This document shows positions 27,801 through 34,947 of a stretch of DNA of 35,933 nucleotides, in pieces. The notes beneath the pieces are model-generated. The model was not told where the DNA came from. It was given only the letters and a program-made list of their open reading frames with translations, and ran no database searches. Origin of the DNA: Actinomycetota bacterium. Its GTDB lineage: Bacteria > Actinomycetota > Actinomycetes > S36-B12 > CAIYMF01. Location: contig WLRQ01000027.1 of NCBI GenBank assembly GCA_009697815.1, forward strand, positions 1 to 35,933, read 5' to 3'. The stretch's first letter is position 1. Every line of letters begins with the position of its first letter. A program made the position numbers and the translations under genes.

Positions 27801-29420
27801 CGACGACGGCGCACTGAGTCCTCCGGCGTGGACAGCGGCCGCGTAGCGCTCTGTCTCGGCGAGGCGGGACACCTGGGCGCATGGACCCATCGGAGAGCCG
27901 GGAATCTCAGTGACAACCATGGGGGTGTCGACGGGATACGCCACTGCGGCGCCATTGCTCGCCGACAGCACGAGCCGATAGGTGCCCGGCAGTGCAGCCG
28001 ATCCGTCCGCGCGCTTTTGGTTCCAGTAGATGCGGAGCACACCAGCTGCCGCCTGAGTACCTGTCAGGACCCGCACCGGCGCGCTCTGGCACACCGAGAA
28101 GATCTCCAGCTTCCATGAGACCGGTGTCGTCGTTGTCGTGACGAGCGTGCCACCCGAGGCCCCGTAAGGGGTCACTGAGGGGACGAGGGCGGGCATGAGC
28201 AATTGCGTACCCATGTAGGCACGGGCGAGCGTTCGGATCTTCGGCACGAATGGCTCGAGATAGCGCCCAGGACATGCGGTCGAGCCGATGTCGCGGTGCC
28301 CGGAGATCACCGGCACCGTTGCCGGGGCTCCCACGGCATACCGCGAGGTGCCAGCACCGCTGTTGGAGATCAAAGTCGCGACACCGAGCGGGTTGCGGTG
28401 GTTGAGTGCGAGTTTCCAGGCCATCAACTTTGCGATCGACGACGCAATCGCGGCAGCAGCCGTCGTGCCCGGCTTGAACGTGTCGAAGTTGCCGAGGGCG
28501 GATACCGCAAACGTGTTCTGGTTGAAGCCGGCGGTGTGACCACCCAGAACGTTCTTCGCCATCCCACCAGCGCGTCCTTCGTACAGGCGCCCGAACCGGT
28601 CGACGAGGAAGTTGTAGGCGATATCGCTGTAGTGCAAACCCTTGGTGAAGTAGGCATAGAGCGCGCGCACCTGGGCTGTCGCCTGGGCGGGCGTGTAGTT
28701 CGACGTCGAGGCGGTGTGGTGCACGAATCCGACCTTGACGGACCCGGTGTAGACCGGAGCGCTGGTGCGCATCGACTCGTCCGCGCCCCACTGGGCGCGC
28801 GTGATGATCGCAGGGCGCAGCGGATCGCCCGCTGCCTGCGCGGTGGAGAGTGCCGTGGCGACAATGCCAGCGTCCGCATCGGCGCCCGAGGTCTGCGGAT
28901 CGATCAACGTGATCCTCGCGTCAGTGGGGGCGACACCGCCCGCGCTGTCGATACGCACCTGCACCCCATCCGACCCGGGGTCGGTCAGCAATGGCTCCGC
29001 GCCGCTGCGGACGCCCGCCGCGAGTGCCTCAGCGGATCCGGTGTCGGGGCCGTGGTCTGGTTCGACGGCGAGCACCGACCAGTGGCTCCAGCCGTCGACT
29101 CCGTGCACCCTCACTTGCACAGTGGTGCCAGGGGGCGCGGCGCCGCGCCAGTCGACCCCCACGAGAGTGAAAGCCGCCGTCGACGTCGCCGCCGTGACGA
29201 CCGCCGGAGCGAGCGGCAGCGCCAGGTTCGATACCGTCACTGCCGGTGTGACCGAGTCGAGGAGGCCCAACCGGTCGATGCCGCTCAGGGGGATCGCGGC
29301 GACCTCGGGGGTGACGGGATGGATCGCGGGAGCCGACGTCGTGAGGACGGGGAGGGCCAGCACCGCAGGCACGACGACGACCGCAGCGAGACCCGCTACG
29401 AGCCGATGGGTGCCACGCAC
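24834..29420 (-). CDS. Secreted amidase + SpoIID lytic transglycosylase + cell-wall-binding repeat protein
   Basis: 1528 residues, secreted by an N-terminal signal segment (LVAGLAAVVVVPAVLALPV). Residues about 205-400 are a PGRP/Amidase_2 domain: ITRAQWGADE, VGFVHHTAS (His234/235), DIAYNFLVDRFGRLYEGRAGG (Tyr269) and SGHRDIGSTACPG (His375, Cys383), so all zinc ligands are kept. Residues about 530-830 are CWB2-type repeats (RLAETERYAAAV; VYLVGS; RLTGADIAETAAAVA). A PTAVPTAVPTAV linker leads to a SpoIID/LytB domain from about 850: FGSGYGHGVGMSQYGARGMA, then YLLGIAEMSSSWPAAALQAQ with the catalytic-type Glu1046. Residues about 1240-1528 hold a second CWB2 set. The start GTG 29420 has AGGAGGT four bases upstream. 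It would cut the stem peptide and then the bare glycan strand. Confidence 0.93.
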   Translation of the reverse strand: MRGTHRLVAGLAAVVVVPAVLALPVLTTSAPAIHPVTPEVAAIPLSGIDRLGLLDSVTPAVTVSNLALPLAPAVVTAATSTAAFTLVGVDWRGAAPPGTTVQVRVHGVDGWSHWSVLAVEPDHGPDTGSAEALAAGVRSGAEPLLTDPGSDGVQVRIDSAGGVAPTDARITLIDPQTSGADADAGIVATALSTAQAAGDPLRPAIITRAQWGADESMRTSAPVYTGSVKVGFVHHTASTSNYTPAQATAQVRALYAYFTKGLHYSDIAYNFLVDRFGRLYEGRAGGMAKNVLGGHTAGFNQNTFAVSALGNFDTFKPGTTAAAAIASSIAKLMAWKLALNHRNPLGVATLISNSGAGTSRYAVGAPATVPVISGHRDIGSTACPGRYLEPFVPKIRTLARAYMGTQLLMPALVPSVTPYGASGGTLVTTTTTPVSWKLEIFSVCQSAPVRVLTGTQAAAGVLRIYWNQKRADGSAALPGTYRLVLSASNGAAVAYPVDTPMVVTEIPGSPMGPCAQVSRLAETERYAAAVHAGGLSAPSSTTIVLAPGEDAGLAEALIAAPLAAIKNAPRLLTMPTALPAAVETDIKARAATTVYLVGSVARIDTAVETQLRSLGVTTIVRLTGADIAETAAAVADEMGVRGRAVAVSFEPGASADLATAAAADAAAARVPLVVVGSTTVPTATSLVLGRLAVTEVTVAGTSGAISDGVLAAIPGAVRITGADDVARAAALVAALAPSADRISAMPLGALSSRAVAAGAGRPLLLAASSPSALTAWLVAHAQVTHVLAIAPVATWSESTLGAIAAAMVARPVPAATATAPPAAPPTAVPTAVPTAVPLTAAVTPVVPASFTFFGSGYGHGVGMSQYGARGMALEGSSGSQIVRHYYSGTTVAAVPDAFELKVNLLHQQPIVVVRPEAVAAGGGGIEVTVAGLAAVVGGPTDVITVAAGTGVAAGTVIVTRTRAGVASRIGTGASVRIRWAGTRQPGKAGTAATLVNVATSWAGFASSGHRYRYGVIDIATTTAATTKVEVVNQVRLHDEYLLGIAEMSSSWPAAALQAQVLASRTYALARYGSGTARALCACHVDDGGGPYYDQVFAGWVKESGASGTLWRAAVTSTLTNSTTALAILSGGKPITAYYFAASGGATQNSQDVWVSSLAYAKSIDDHWSLDPSVPWSTWLPRLRTQAAVALAFGLADVVRIDLSSRTVAGGVSTATAWSSSGASASIRGETLRSRLSLPSTWVWRAVETASADAATSAVRASQASTSTSTLILLAPIDSPALIAVASNLSVQKGWPLLLTSSAGLPAVTSAELVRRKATRVYIVGTPSEIPDAVLTEVSNIVGIVSRYSGANDTEMSVNIAANVLARPVGTPVMVASASDPVSATLAGAAAAASGRALVLVPGAAVASASVTAFLAAALPSQTYVVGPTSSIADTVLSAMTTGVRVVGSDVPGTSMGVLATLGQIPPGHVILATETGTTSGMLAAPGVPVMVVGTSLSAIATTWLQGGVNSLTVGADVSLAVVTAARRA
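26911..26946. repeat. 12-bp tandem repeat in the wall-protein linker
   Basis: Three copies of GGCACGGCCGTG in a row, followed by a diverged fourth. It encodes the TAVPTAVPTAVP linker between the first CWB2 set and the SpoIID domain. Copy number may vary between strains by slippage. Confidence 0.85.
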
Positions 29421-29424
29421 CGCT

Positions 29425-29431
29425 ACCTCCT
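29425..29431 (-). promoter_or_regulatory. Strong ribosome site for the wall protein
   Basis: AGGAGGT four bases before GTG 29420, a full match to the 16S tail. It fixes the start before the signal segment. Confidence 0.75.
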
Positions 29432-29579
29432 GGGACTAGTTCGGGGCATACGAATCCCCAGATTCGCCGGCACCCCAGTACAGCTATCGGGGTGTACCCC
29501 CGGGAACTTGACCCTGGGGGGCCACAAATCGGGGCCGATTCGGATGGAAACAACCCGGCCAGGGACTAGTCATAAGGTA
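29432..29579 (-). promoter_or_regulatory. Structured upstream region of the wall protein gene
   Basis: This 216-base gap (29421-29636) holds the 9-base direct repeat GGGACTAGT (29432-29440 and 29562-29570), the inverted repeats CGAATC-CCCA-GATTCG (29451-29466) and GGGGT-GT-ACCCC (29489-29500), and a TANNNT-type box TACCTT (29579-29574, minus). It is a plausible promoter with a long, regulated leader; no -35 match is convincing. Confidence 0.3.
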
Positions 29580-29636
29580 CCCCGCACTTGCCGCGAGACC
29601 GGGGATTCAGTCGCGTTCGGTCGCGGTCGGGTGCAC

Positions 29637-31463
29637 TCAGGTGCGCCCAGGTTCGCTCAGGAAGGCCTCCAGGGCCTGCGCTGAGCGGCGCCCGTCGTGC
29701 CACTCGGTCACGAACGCAGGCCCGTCGGCCGCGTGTGACGCAGCGTCCGACCTGGAGTCGAGGATCTCGGCGATGACGGCGGCGAGCGTCGACGGGTCGG
29801 CCTCGATCACGGGCACCTCCGTTGGGACGCGCGAGCGCAGGGTGTCGCCGACATTTCCCACCACTACCCGGCCGAGAGCCATGCCCTCACAGGCCAGCAC
29901 TCCGTAGAGCCCGAGCAGTAACTGATCGACCACCACGTCGGCATCAGCGACGACTCTCGCCACCTCGGACTGCGCGACACCTTCGATCCGTCGGTACTCG
30001 ATGAGTCCGCGGTTCGCGAGAGGGGTCAGCACCTGCTCGACATCACGGGTGCCCTTCAGCGCGGCGTTGCTTGGGGCATGCACCACAAGGGGAATCGGGC
30101 GCGACCACAGTGGCCGCGGTGAGGGCCACCCACGCGCGTCGACCACGACTGGCAGCCACGCAGCGTTGGGGAGGTAGTCGAGAAGGTCGGGCGTCGACAC
30201 GAAGATCGGTCCGCCGAAAGCAGCGATGAGCGGGAGGAGCGCATCGACCTTTGCCTGCAAGGTGCGCGTCATGGGGTCGCCCACATCCTGAAAGGGTGAG
30301 TACTGATGGGTGAGCACATGGCGACGAGGATCGCGAATCTCCGAGCCGTGAAAGGCCAGGGCCGTGCGGATCCCGGCGGCGCGCAGGACACCTTCGTCGC
30401 CACGGAAGTCGCGGCCGTGGCGAGTTCCCAGAATTGGGCGACCCGCCTCGAAGATCGCGTGGGTCCACTGAGCGAGGGCTCGCTCGGTGACGCGGTCGGC
30501 CCAGGTCGCATCACGCGCATAGCGCCGCGCCGAGACGGACACATCGCACGGGTAGGCGAACCGGCCGCTGTCGATCGCGATTACCTCATGGGTGACATCC
30601 GGGATGAGTCTCGCGGCCGCGTCGGCCCATGCCCAGCCTTGGCCGGCAGAGTTCGCTGGGCCCACACCGATGCGGATAGGTGATGGAAGTACCTGTGCCG
30701 CAATCGTTCCCACCGCCACGCCGGGGTCGGCATCACCGCCGAGCGTGACGCTTCCCACCTCGAATCCCGCGACGTCGGCGTACGCGTCCTGCAGCGACAC
30801 CTCTCGCCCCACCGGTTGCGAGCTCACCACGCGCGCCGCACCCGCGACCAGAGAGCGCTCCAGCGTCCGCCAGCCCGCGAGTTCACGCGGCGACCGGGCT
30901 CCTGGGGTCGGAAGTCCGAGCGGCCAATGGCCCACATCGAAGATCCACGGGGTCGCTCGACCACTGCGCACGAGACGGGCACTCGCGCGCGATGCGGCGA
31001 GTGCCACGACGACACCATGGGCGTGGATGACATCCGGGGCCAGCGCGTCGATCTCGCGGGCCATCGCATGATCTAGGGCCTCGGCCTCCTGACGGCCCTC
31101 CGGGCTTCGCCCCGCCATCGCAATGCGCGACCGCGCACGGTCAAAGGCTCGCCACGCGACTCCTGCCGCCCGATCGACGATCCTCACCGGAAGCACCGCA
31201 ACCCTGCGCCTCGTGCGAGCGTCGATCGCCTGGTCGGTCAAGGGAACGTCAATCGCGACGTCGACGAGACGGACGAGTCCGTAAGCGGATTCCAGGCGCG
31301 CCCCGTCGACCGAGGGGCGCAGCACGGTGACATCAGCGCGCGTGGCGATTGCCAGCGCCGACGCAAGTACGTACGCCTGGGTGCGCCGATCGTTGAGTGC
31401 GACGACGACCACGGTCGGGCGGCTTAGGCGGGGGGTTGATGCAGCGGGCGGGGAGGCGTTCAT
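29637..31463 (-). CDS. GT-B glycosyltransferase-like protein, paralog A
   Basis: 608 residues from ATG 31463, which has AGGAG five to six bases upstream (an earlier GTG at 31478 is less likely). The N-terminal part (to about 250) looks like the first Rossmann half of a GT4 enzyme: TVVVVALNDRRTQAYVLASAL, PDVIHAHGVVVALAAS, WRTLERSLVAGAARVVSSQPVG. A second module starts near residue 264: IGVGPANSAGQGWAWA, then LAFHGSEIRDPRRH, VSTPDLLDYLPNAAWLPVVV, VVHAPSNAALKGT, GLIEYRRIEG and DVVVDQLLLGLYGVLACEGMALGRVVVG, ending GPAFVTEWHDGRRSAQAL. The Glu in CEGMALG fits the donor-binding Glu of GT4 enzymes. The second module is clearly shared with paralog B at 32974-34947. Sugar and acceptor are unknown; neighbours suggest envelope glycan synthesis. 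Confidence 0.8.
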   Translation of the reverse strand: MNASPPAASTPRLSRPTVVVVALNDRRTQAYVLASALAIATRADVTVLRPSVDGARLESAYGLVRLVDVAIDVPLTDQAIDARTRRRVAVLPVRIVDRAAGVAWRAFDRARSRIAMAGRSPEGRQEAEALDHAMAREIDALAPDVIHAHGVVVALAASRASARLVRSGRATPWIFDVGHWPLGLPTPGARSPRELAGWRTLERSLVAGAARVVSSQPVGREVSLQDAYADVAGFEVGSVTLGGDADPGVAVGTIAAQVLPSPIRIGVGPANSAGQGWAWADAAARLIPDVTHEVIAIDSGRFAYPCDVSVSARRYARDATWADRVTERALAQWTHAIFEAGRPILGTRHGRDFRGDEGVLRAAGIRTALAFHGSEIRDPRRHVLTHQYSPFQDVGDPMTRTLQAKVDALLPLIAAFGGPIFVSTPDLLDYLPNAAWLPVVVDARGWPSPRPLWSRPIPLVVHAPSNAALKGTRDVEQVLTPLANRGLIEYRRIEGVAQSEVARVVADADVVVDQLLLGLYGVLACEGMALGRVVVGNVGDTLRSRVPTEVPVIEADPSTLAAVIAEILDSRSDAASHAADGPAFVTEWHDGRRSAQALEAFLSEPGRT

Positions 31464-31499
31464 GACGTCTCCTGTCACTCGTGCTCCAGTGGTGTGCCA

Positions 31500-31505
31500 A
31501 GTCTA
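31500..31505 (-). promoter_or_regulatory. Candidate -10 box for paralog A
   Basis: TAGACT (TANNNT) about 36 bases before ATG 31463, giving a short leader with the AGGAG ribosome site. No clear -35 box. Confidence 0.3.
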
Positions 31506-31557
31506 GGGAGGAGGAGGTCTCGGGAGAGTCGCGCCGGTCGAGCGGCATCAGCCTTCC

Positions 31558-31563
31558 TACGAT
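31558..31563 (+). promoter_or_regulatory. Candidate -10 box for leaderless gtrA-like gene
   Basis: TACGAT (TANNNT) ends 7 bases before ATG 31571. This supports ATG 31571 over the overlapping in-frame ATG at 31562, which lies inside the box. Confidence 0.5.
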
Positions 31564-31570
31564 GGCATCG

Positions 31571-31999
31571 ATGTCCCACATTCCTCCCGAGCCCCACAAC
31601 CCGCCCACAACGGCTGCCGCTCGCCCCCCGCGCACCGCACCGCAGGTGGTCCGTTTCGTCGTCACCGGTCTGGTGAGTTACCTCGTCGATGTAAGCCTGC
31701 TCTGGACGACCGTGTCGGTTCTCGGCTGGGCGCTGGTCGTCGGCACCACTGTCGCGTTCGCCGTGTCATTCGTCGTCAACTACGGGCTCGGCCGCGCGTG
31801 GGTGTTTCGTGCTCGCGGGCCACACGGTCCACAAGTCGCGCGGTACGCGGCCCTGGTTGCGCTCAACTACCTGCTGACCGTGCTGTTCGTGAGTTCACTC
31901 ACCGCGCTGGGTTTGGGGTTAATCCTGGCCAAGACCATCAGCGTCGCCATCAATGCGGTTCTCAACTTCTTTGCCGGGCGGCACTGGGTCTACCGCTAA
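31571..31999 (+). CDS. GtrA family membrane protein (prenyl-linked sugar flippase type)
   Basis: 142 residues from ATG 31571. After a Pro-rich cytoplasmic start (to about 27), four hydrophobic helices follow: VVRFVVTGLVSYLVDVSLLW, VGTTVAFAVSFVVNYGLGRAWVF, YAALVALNYLLTVLFVSSLTAL and ILAKTISVAINAVLNFFAGRHWVYR. The closing NFFAGRHWVYR is the family mark. GtrA proteins are thought to flip undecaprenyl/decaprenyl-phosphate-linked sugars made by a GtrB-type GT2; a matching GT2 lies just downstream on the other strand (32037-32969). No ribosome site is seen. The earlier frame back to 31481 is judged non-coding because the TANNNT box and homologous start fit 31571 better. Confidence 0.88.
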   Translation: MSHIPPEPHNPPTTAAARPPRTAPQVVRFVVTGLVSYLVDVSLLWTTVSVLGWALVVGTTVAFAVSFVVNYGLGRAWVFRARGPHGPQVARYAALVALNYLLTVLFVSSLTALGLGLILAKTISVAINAVLNFFAGRHWVYR

Positions 32000-32009
32000 C
32001 GCGGACTCC

Positions 32010-32034
32010 GGCGCGTGACTGCGGAGGTCGCGCC
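32010..32034. terminator. Possible shared hairpin between convergent genes
   Basis: GGCGCG (32010-32015) can pair with CGCGCC (32029-32034) around a 13-base loop in the 37-base gap between the convergent gtrA-like gene and the GT2. No T-run follows on either side, so a terminator role is weak. Confidence 0.25.
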
Positions 32035-32036
32035 AT

Positions 32037-32969
32037 TCAGCGGGGGCTCTCCTCGATGTCGAGCACGAGCGCCTGGATGAGCATGAACACACCTGTCAGA
32101 CCCGGTGCGACCGAAAGGAGCCAGGTTCCAGTGCTCGCCTCGCGCGGACCGATCGAATAGGCGAGCGCGAACACCCCGATCACGAACCCGAAGCCTGCGA
32201 GGGCGAGCCCGGTGAATAGCAGCAGTGCCACCGGTGAGAACGAAGGGACCACGTACTTACGCACAATGCGGAACCAGAAGCCGCGCCACAGGGTGCGCAG
32301 CAGGCGGGGCACGATCCTGGGCAGCCTGATCCCCGAGACCTCGTCCCCATAGATGGCGGGAATGGGGACGTCGCGCGCTCGCACGTTGGCGATGTTGAGG
32401 TTGATCAGCACACTGTTCTCGAACTCGTAACCGCGCGCGATGGAAGCAACATCGAGCAGCCGCCACGCCGAAGCCGACAGTGCGGTGTAGCCGTTCTGCG
32501 GATCGAATAGGTGCCAGTAGCCAGAGGACGCCTTGGTAAGGAAGGAGAGCACGACATTGCCGAAGATTCGGGTGCGCGACATCCCGGCGTAGGACGAGGC
32601 ATTGAAGAATCTGTTGGCCTTCGCGAATCCAATGCCATCGTTGACGATCGGATCGAGAAGGGTCGAGAGGTAGGCCGGGTCCATCTGCGCGTCGCCGGCC
32701 ATCACGACCGAGACGTCACACCCTTCGGCGAACAGAATGCTGTGGCCGGTGAGGATCGCGCTGCCCACACCTCCGTTGACCTCGTGAGTGATCACGGTGA
32801 CACGAGGGTCACCCACGGCCCGCGCTCGCTCGGCGGTGTCATCGGTGCTGGCATCGTCGACCACCACGATTCGGTCGACGAAGTCCGGCATGGTCGACAA
32901 CGTGCTGGCGATGAGGCGGGATTCGTTCCACGCGGGGACTACCACCCCGATGCGAGATCCCGCATACAT
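32037..32969 (-). CDS. GT2 prenyl-phosphate glycosyltransferase (DPM1/GtrB-like)
   Basis: 310 residues from ATG 32969; GGGGAG lies 7 bases upstream. The GT-A domain has IGVVVPAWNESRLIASTL, IVVVDDASTDDTAERA, VVMAGDAQMDPAYLSTL (the DxD-type site) and WHLFDPQNGYTALSASAW. Two C-terminal hydrophobic helices follow (about 245-270 and 280-305), as in GtrB and dolichyl/polyprenyl-phosphate mannosyl- or glucosyltransferases. It would load a sugar onto a prenyl phosphate at the inner membrane face. The gene starts 4 bases after the stop of paralog B, so they share a message, and it converges with the gtrA-like gene, which likely supplies the flippase. Confidence 0.9.
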   Translation of the reverse strand: MYAGSRIGVVVPAWNESRLIASTLSTMPDFVDRIVVVDDASTDDTAERARAVGDPRVTVITHEVNGGVGSAILTGHSILFAEGCDVSVVMAGDAQMDPAYLSTLLDPIVNDGIGFAKANRFFNASSYAGMSRTRIFGNVVLSFLTKASSGYWHLFDPQNGYTALSASAWRLLDVASIARGYEFENSVLINLNIANVRARDVPIPAIYGDEVSGIRLPRIVPRLLRTLWRGFWFRIVRKYVVPSFSPVALLLFTGLALAGFGFVIGVFALAYSIGPREASTGTWLLSVAPGLTGVFMLIQALVLDIEESPR

Positions 32970-32973
32970 GGCG

Positions 32974-34947
32974 CTACTCCCCTCGGACGAAGTCGAACAG
33001 CACTGCGGCCGAGCGGCGGCCGTCGTGGTGTTCGCGCACGAACGCGGGGCCTGCGGCACCGACTGCCCGGCTGGCGTCCTCTTCAGCGACAAGCCCCAGT
33101 ATGACCTCGCGCAAGGTGCTGGGGGTGGCCTCGACGACAGGAACCGTCGAGCCGAACCGCGCCCGGACCGCGCCCGACAGGTGCGCCACCACCACTCGAC
33201 CACACGCCATCGCTTGTGCCGCAAGAACTCCCGGATTTCCGAGCACAACCTGGTCGACCAGGATGTCGGTGTCACGCAGGTACGAGGGCAAGAGACTGGG
33301 CGGGATGTCCTGCAGCCTCCGGTACTCGATCACACCCCTTGCGTCGAGCTTCTCGAGGACGGGATCGATGTGATCCGAGCCCTTGAGTGGCCCTGAGCTC
33401 GGCGCGTGCATCACGACCGGCCGAGGCCTGCTGAACAACTCGCGTCCAGGAATGAACGACGTCGGGCCGACCACAATCGGAAGCCACACGGCACCCGGAA
33501 CGAAGTCGAGCATGTCAGGGGTGGAGACGAAGCGCGTGACGTCGAGGATCTCCATCAACGCGTGCACGTTGTCGGTCTGCGTGGTGCGCGCCTGCGTCTC
33601 GTCCTCGTGCCCAGAGTTGGCGAACGGCGACATCGGGTACAGCGCGACATGTTCACGCGGACGTCGCGCCTCCGATCCGTGCAGCACAAGCCCGACCCGG
33701 CGACCCGACAGCACCAGATGGGCGATCTCCCGGGCGCCGGCCTGGAGGTCCCATGCCGTGCTCGCACCCGAATCTCCGAGGCCCAGGAGAGGACGAAGGG
33801 CCTCCAAAAGTACGTGGGTCGAGGGAAGGACCGCCTCGACCGCTGCCCGCGCACGCACGACGGGGTCGGCCCAGTCGGTGTAGGTCATCGGGATGTCCGC
33901 GGGAAACATGAACGAGGCCTGCGGGCTCACGACCGTCAGGTTACGCGCGGTGACCCCCGTGCGCTGCTCCAAGGCGCGCGCCCAGGCCGCGCCCTGTCCG
34001 GCGTAGTTGGCCGGACCGATGAGCAAGTGCTGGGAGCCCCCCGAAGGAGCGACAGCACTCTGCACTGCGGCCGCCGTAACGATCCGCCCCGAGTCGAGGA
34101 CTTCGTCGGCGCCGAGCACCCGCAGCGCCGATGGCCGACCCTCGCCGACGACATCCTCGATCGTGGTCGTGACCATGACTGCCGACGCGCCCGCGAGCAG
34201 TGCGACACCGTGCATGGATCCGGCGCGTAGGCCCACGACGTCTGCATCTGCGCGCGAGTCGGACACTGCGCGCAGGTCAGCCTCGGTCAGATCCGGGGCC
34301 AGAACGACGATGCGCCGCCGACGCGACTCGCGCTCGACGAGCGCGGGATACAGCGACTCCGGCGCATCCAGGATGGCCGCACGCTCGCCGAGGTCGATCG
34401 ACGACGCGAGCGATCCGGTGAGAAACCGAACGGCAGCCTCGGAGCCATCGACCGCAATAACTCCGGGGCGCGAGCGGGCCACATGCCATGCCACCGTCGA
34501 CGCTTGACCATCAAGGGAAACCAGCATATCGATCTTGCCATGTGAGTCGAGCTCGCGCTCGACATCAGCGATGGCCCTGCGCAACCTCAGCAGCGCAATG
34601 CCTGAGAGGCCTGACGCGAAGGTCACGAGCGGCGGCTCACGGTCCGAGCCATCGCCGGCCGATGCCGCGGAAGGCGCCTCAGGCTTGGGCCTCATCCGGA
34701 TCGAGAGTCGCGCAAGCTCGCGCTGGAGTCGCCGTAGCACCCGTCGCCCTCGCTTGAACTGGCGCCAGGCGAAAGAACGTGCCCGCCGCACCTTCGCGGA
34801 TTGCCGCAGCCGGGTCAACGCTCGCACCCACAGGCCTGGCGCCGGATGGACGACGCACACCACGATCTCCGCGTCGCACGCGCGAAGTGCTGCTAGGTCA
34901 CCCGCAGTGGGTGCGACACCAGTTGCCAGGACGAGGACGGCGCTCAT
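32974..34947 (-). CDS. GT-B glycosyltransferase-like protein, paralog B
   Basis: 657 residues from ATG 34947 (a GTG at 34950 is in frame). The first 300 residues are unlike paralog A: a short Rossmann-like start (VLVLATGVAPTAGDLAAL), a strongly basic stretch (about 45-85, RLRQSAKVRRARSFAWRQF), then an alpha/beta region. From about 308 it matches paralog A: LIGPANYAGQGAAWARALE, LVLHGSEARRPREHVALYPMS, VSTPDMLDFVPGAVWLPIVV, PVVMHAPSSGPLKGSDH, GVIEYRRLQDIP and DTDILVDQVVLGNPGVLAAQAMACGRVVVA, ending GPAFVREHHDGRRSAAVL. At the GT4 donor Glu position it has Gln (AAQAMACG) where paralog A has Glu. It overlaps the upstream GT4 stop and leads directly into the GT2, so three glycosyltransferases form one operon. 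Confidence 0.8.
   Translation of the reverse strand: MSAVLVLATGVAPTAGDLAALRACDAEIVVCVVHPAPGLWVRALTRLRQSAKVRRARSFAWRQFKRGRRVLRRLQRELARLSIRMRPKPEAPSAASAGDGSDREPPLVTFASGLSGIALLRLRRAIADVERELDSHGKIDMLVSLDGQASTVAWHVARSRPGVIAVDGSEAAVRFLTGSLASSIDLGERAAILDAPESLYPALVERESRRRRIVVLAPDLTEADLRAVSDSRADADVVGLRAGSMHGVALLAGASAVMVTTTIEDVVGEGRPSALRVLGADEVLDSGRIVTAAAVQSAVAPSGGSQHLLIGPANYAGQGAAWARALEQRTGVTARNLTVVSPQASFMFPADIPMTYTDWADPVVRARAAVEAVLPSTHVLLEALRPLLGLGDSGASTAWDLQAGAREIAHLVLSGRRVGLVLHGSEARRPREHVALYPMSPFANSGHEDETQARTTQTDNVHALMEILDVTRFVSTPDMLDFVPGAVWLPIVVGPTSFIPGRELFSRPRPVVMHAPSSGPLKGSDHIDPVLEKLDARGVIEYRRLQDIPPSLLPSYLRDTDILVDQVVLGNPGVLAAQAMACGRVVVAHLSGAVRARFGSTVPVVEATPSTLREVILGLVAEEDASRAVGAAGPAFVREHHDGRRSAAVLFDFVRGE

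Noticed and set aside
28203-29684. Plus-strand open frame of 493 codons
   Set aside because: Antisense to the amidase domain and signal peptide of the wall protein, with shadow-type composition and no domain.
31481-31570. Longer gtrA-like frame from 31481
   Set aside because: The added 30 residues have no membrane or family features and cover the TANNNT box that fits ATG 31571.
32970-33275. Upstream extension of the GT2 frame by 102 codons
   Set aside because: It overlaps the end of paralog B and is Arg/Ser-rich; ATG 32969 has a good ribosome site and begins the GT2 domain.
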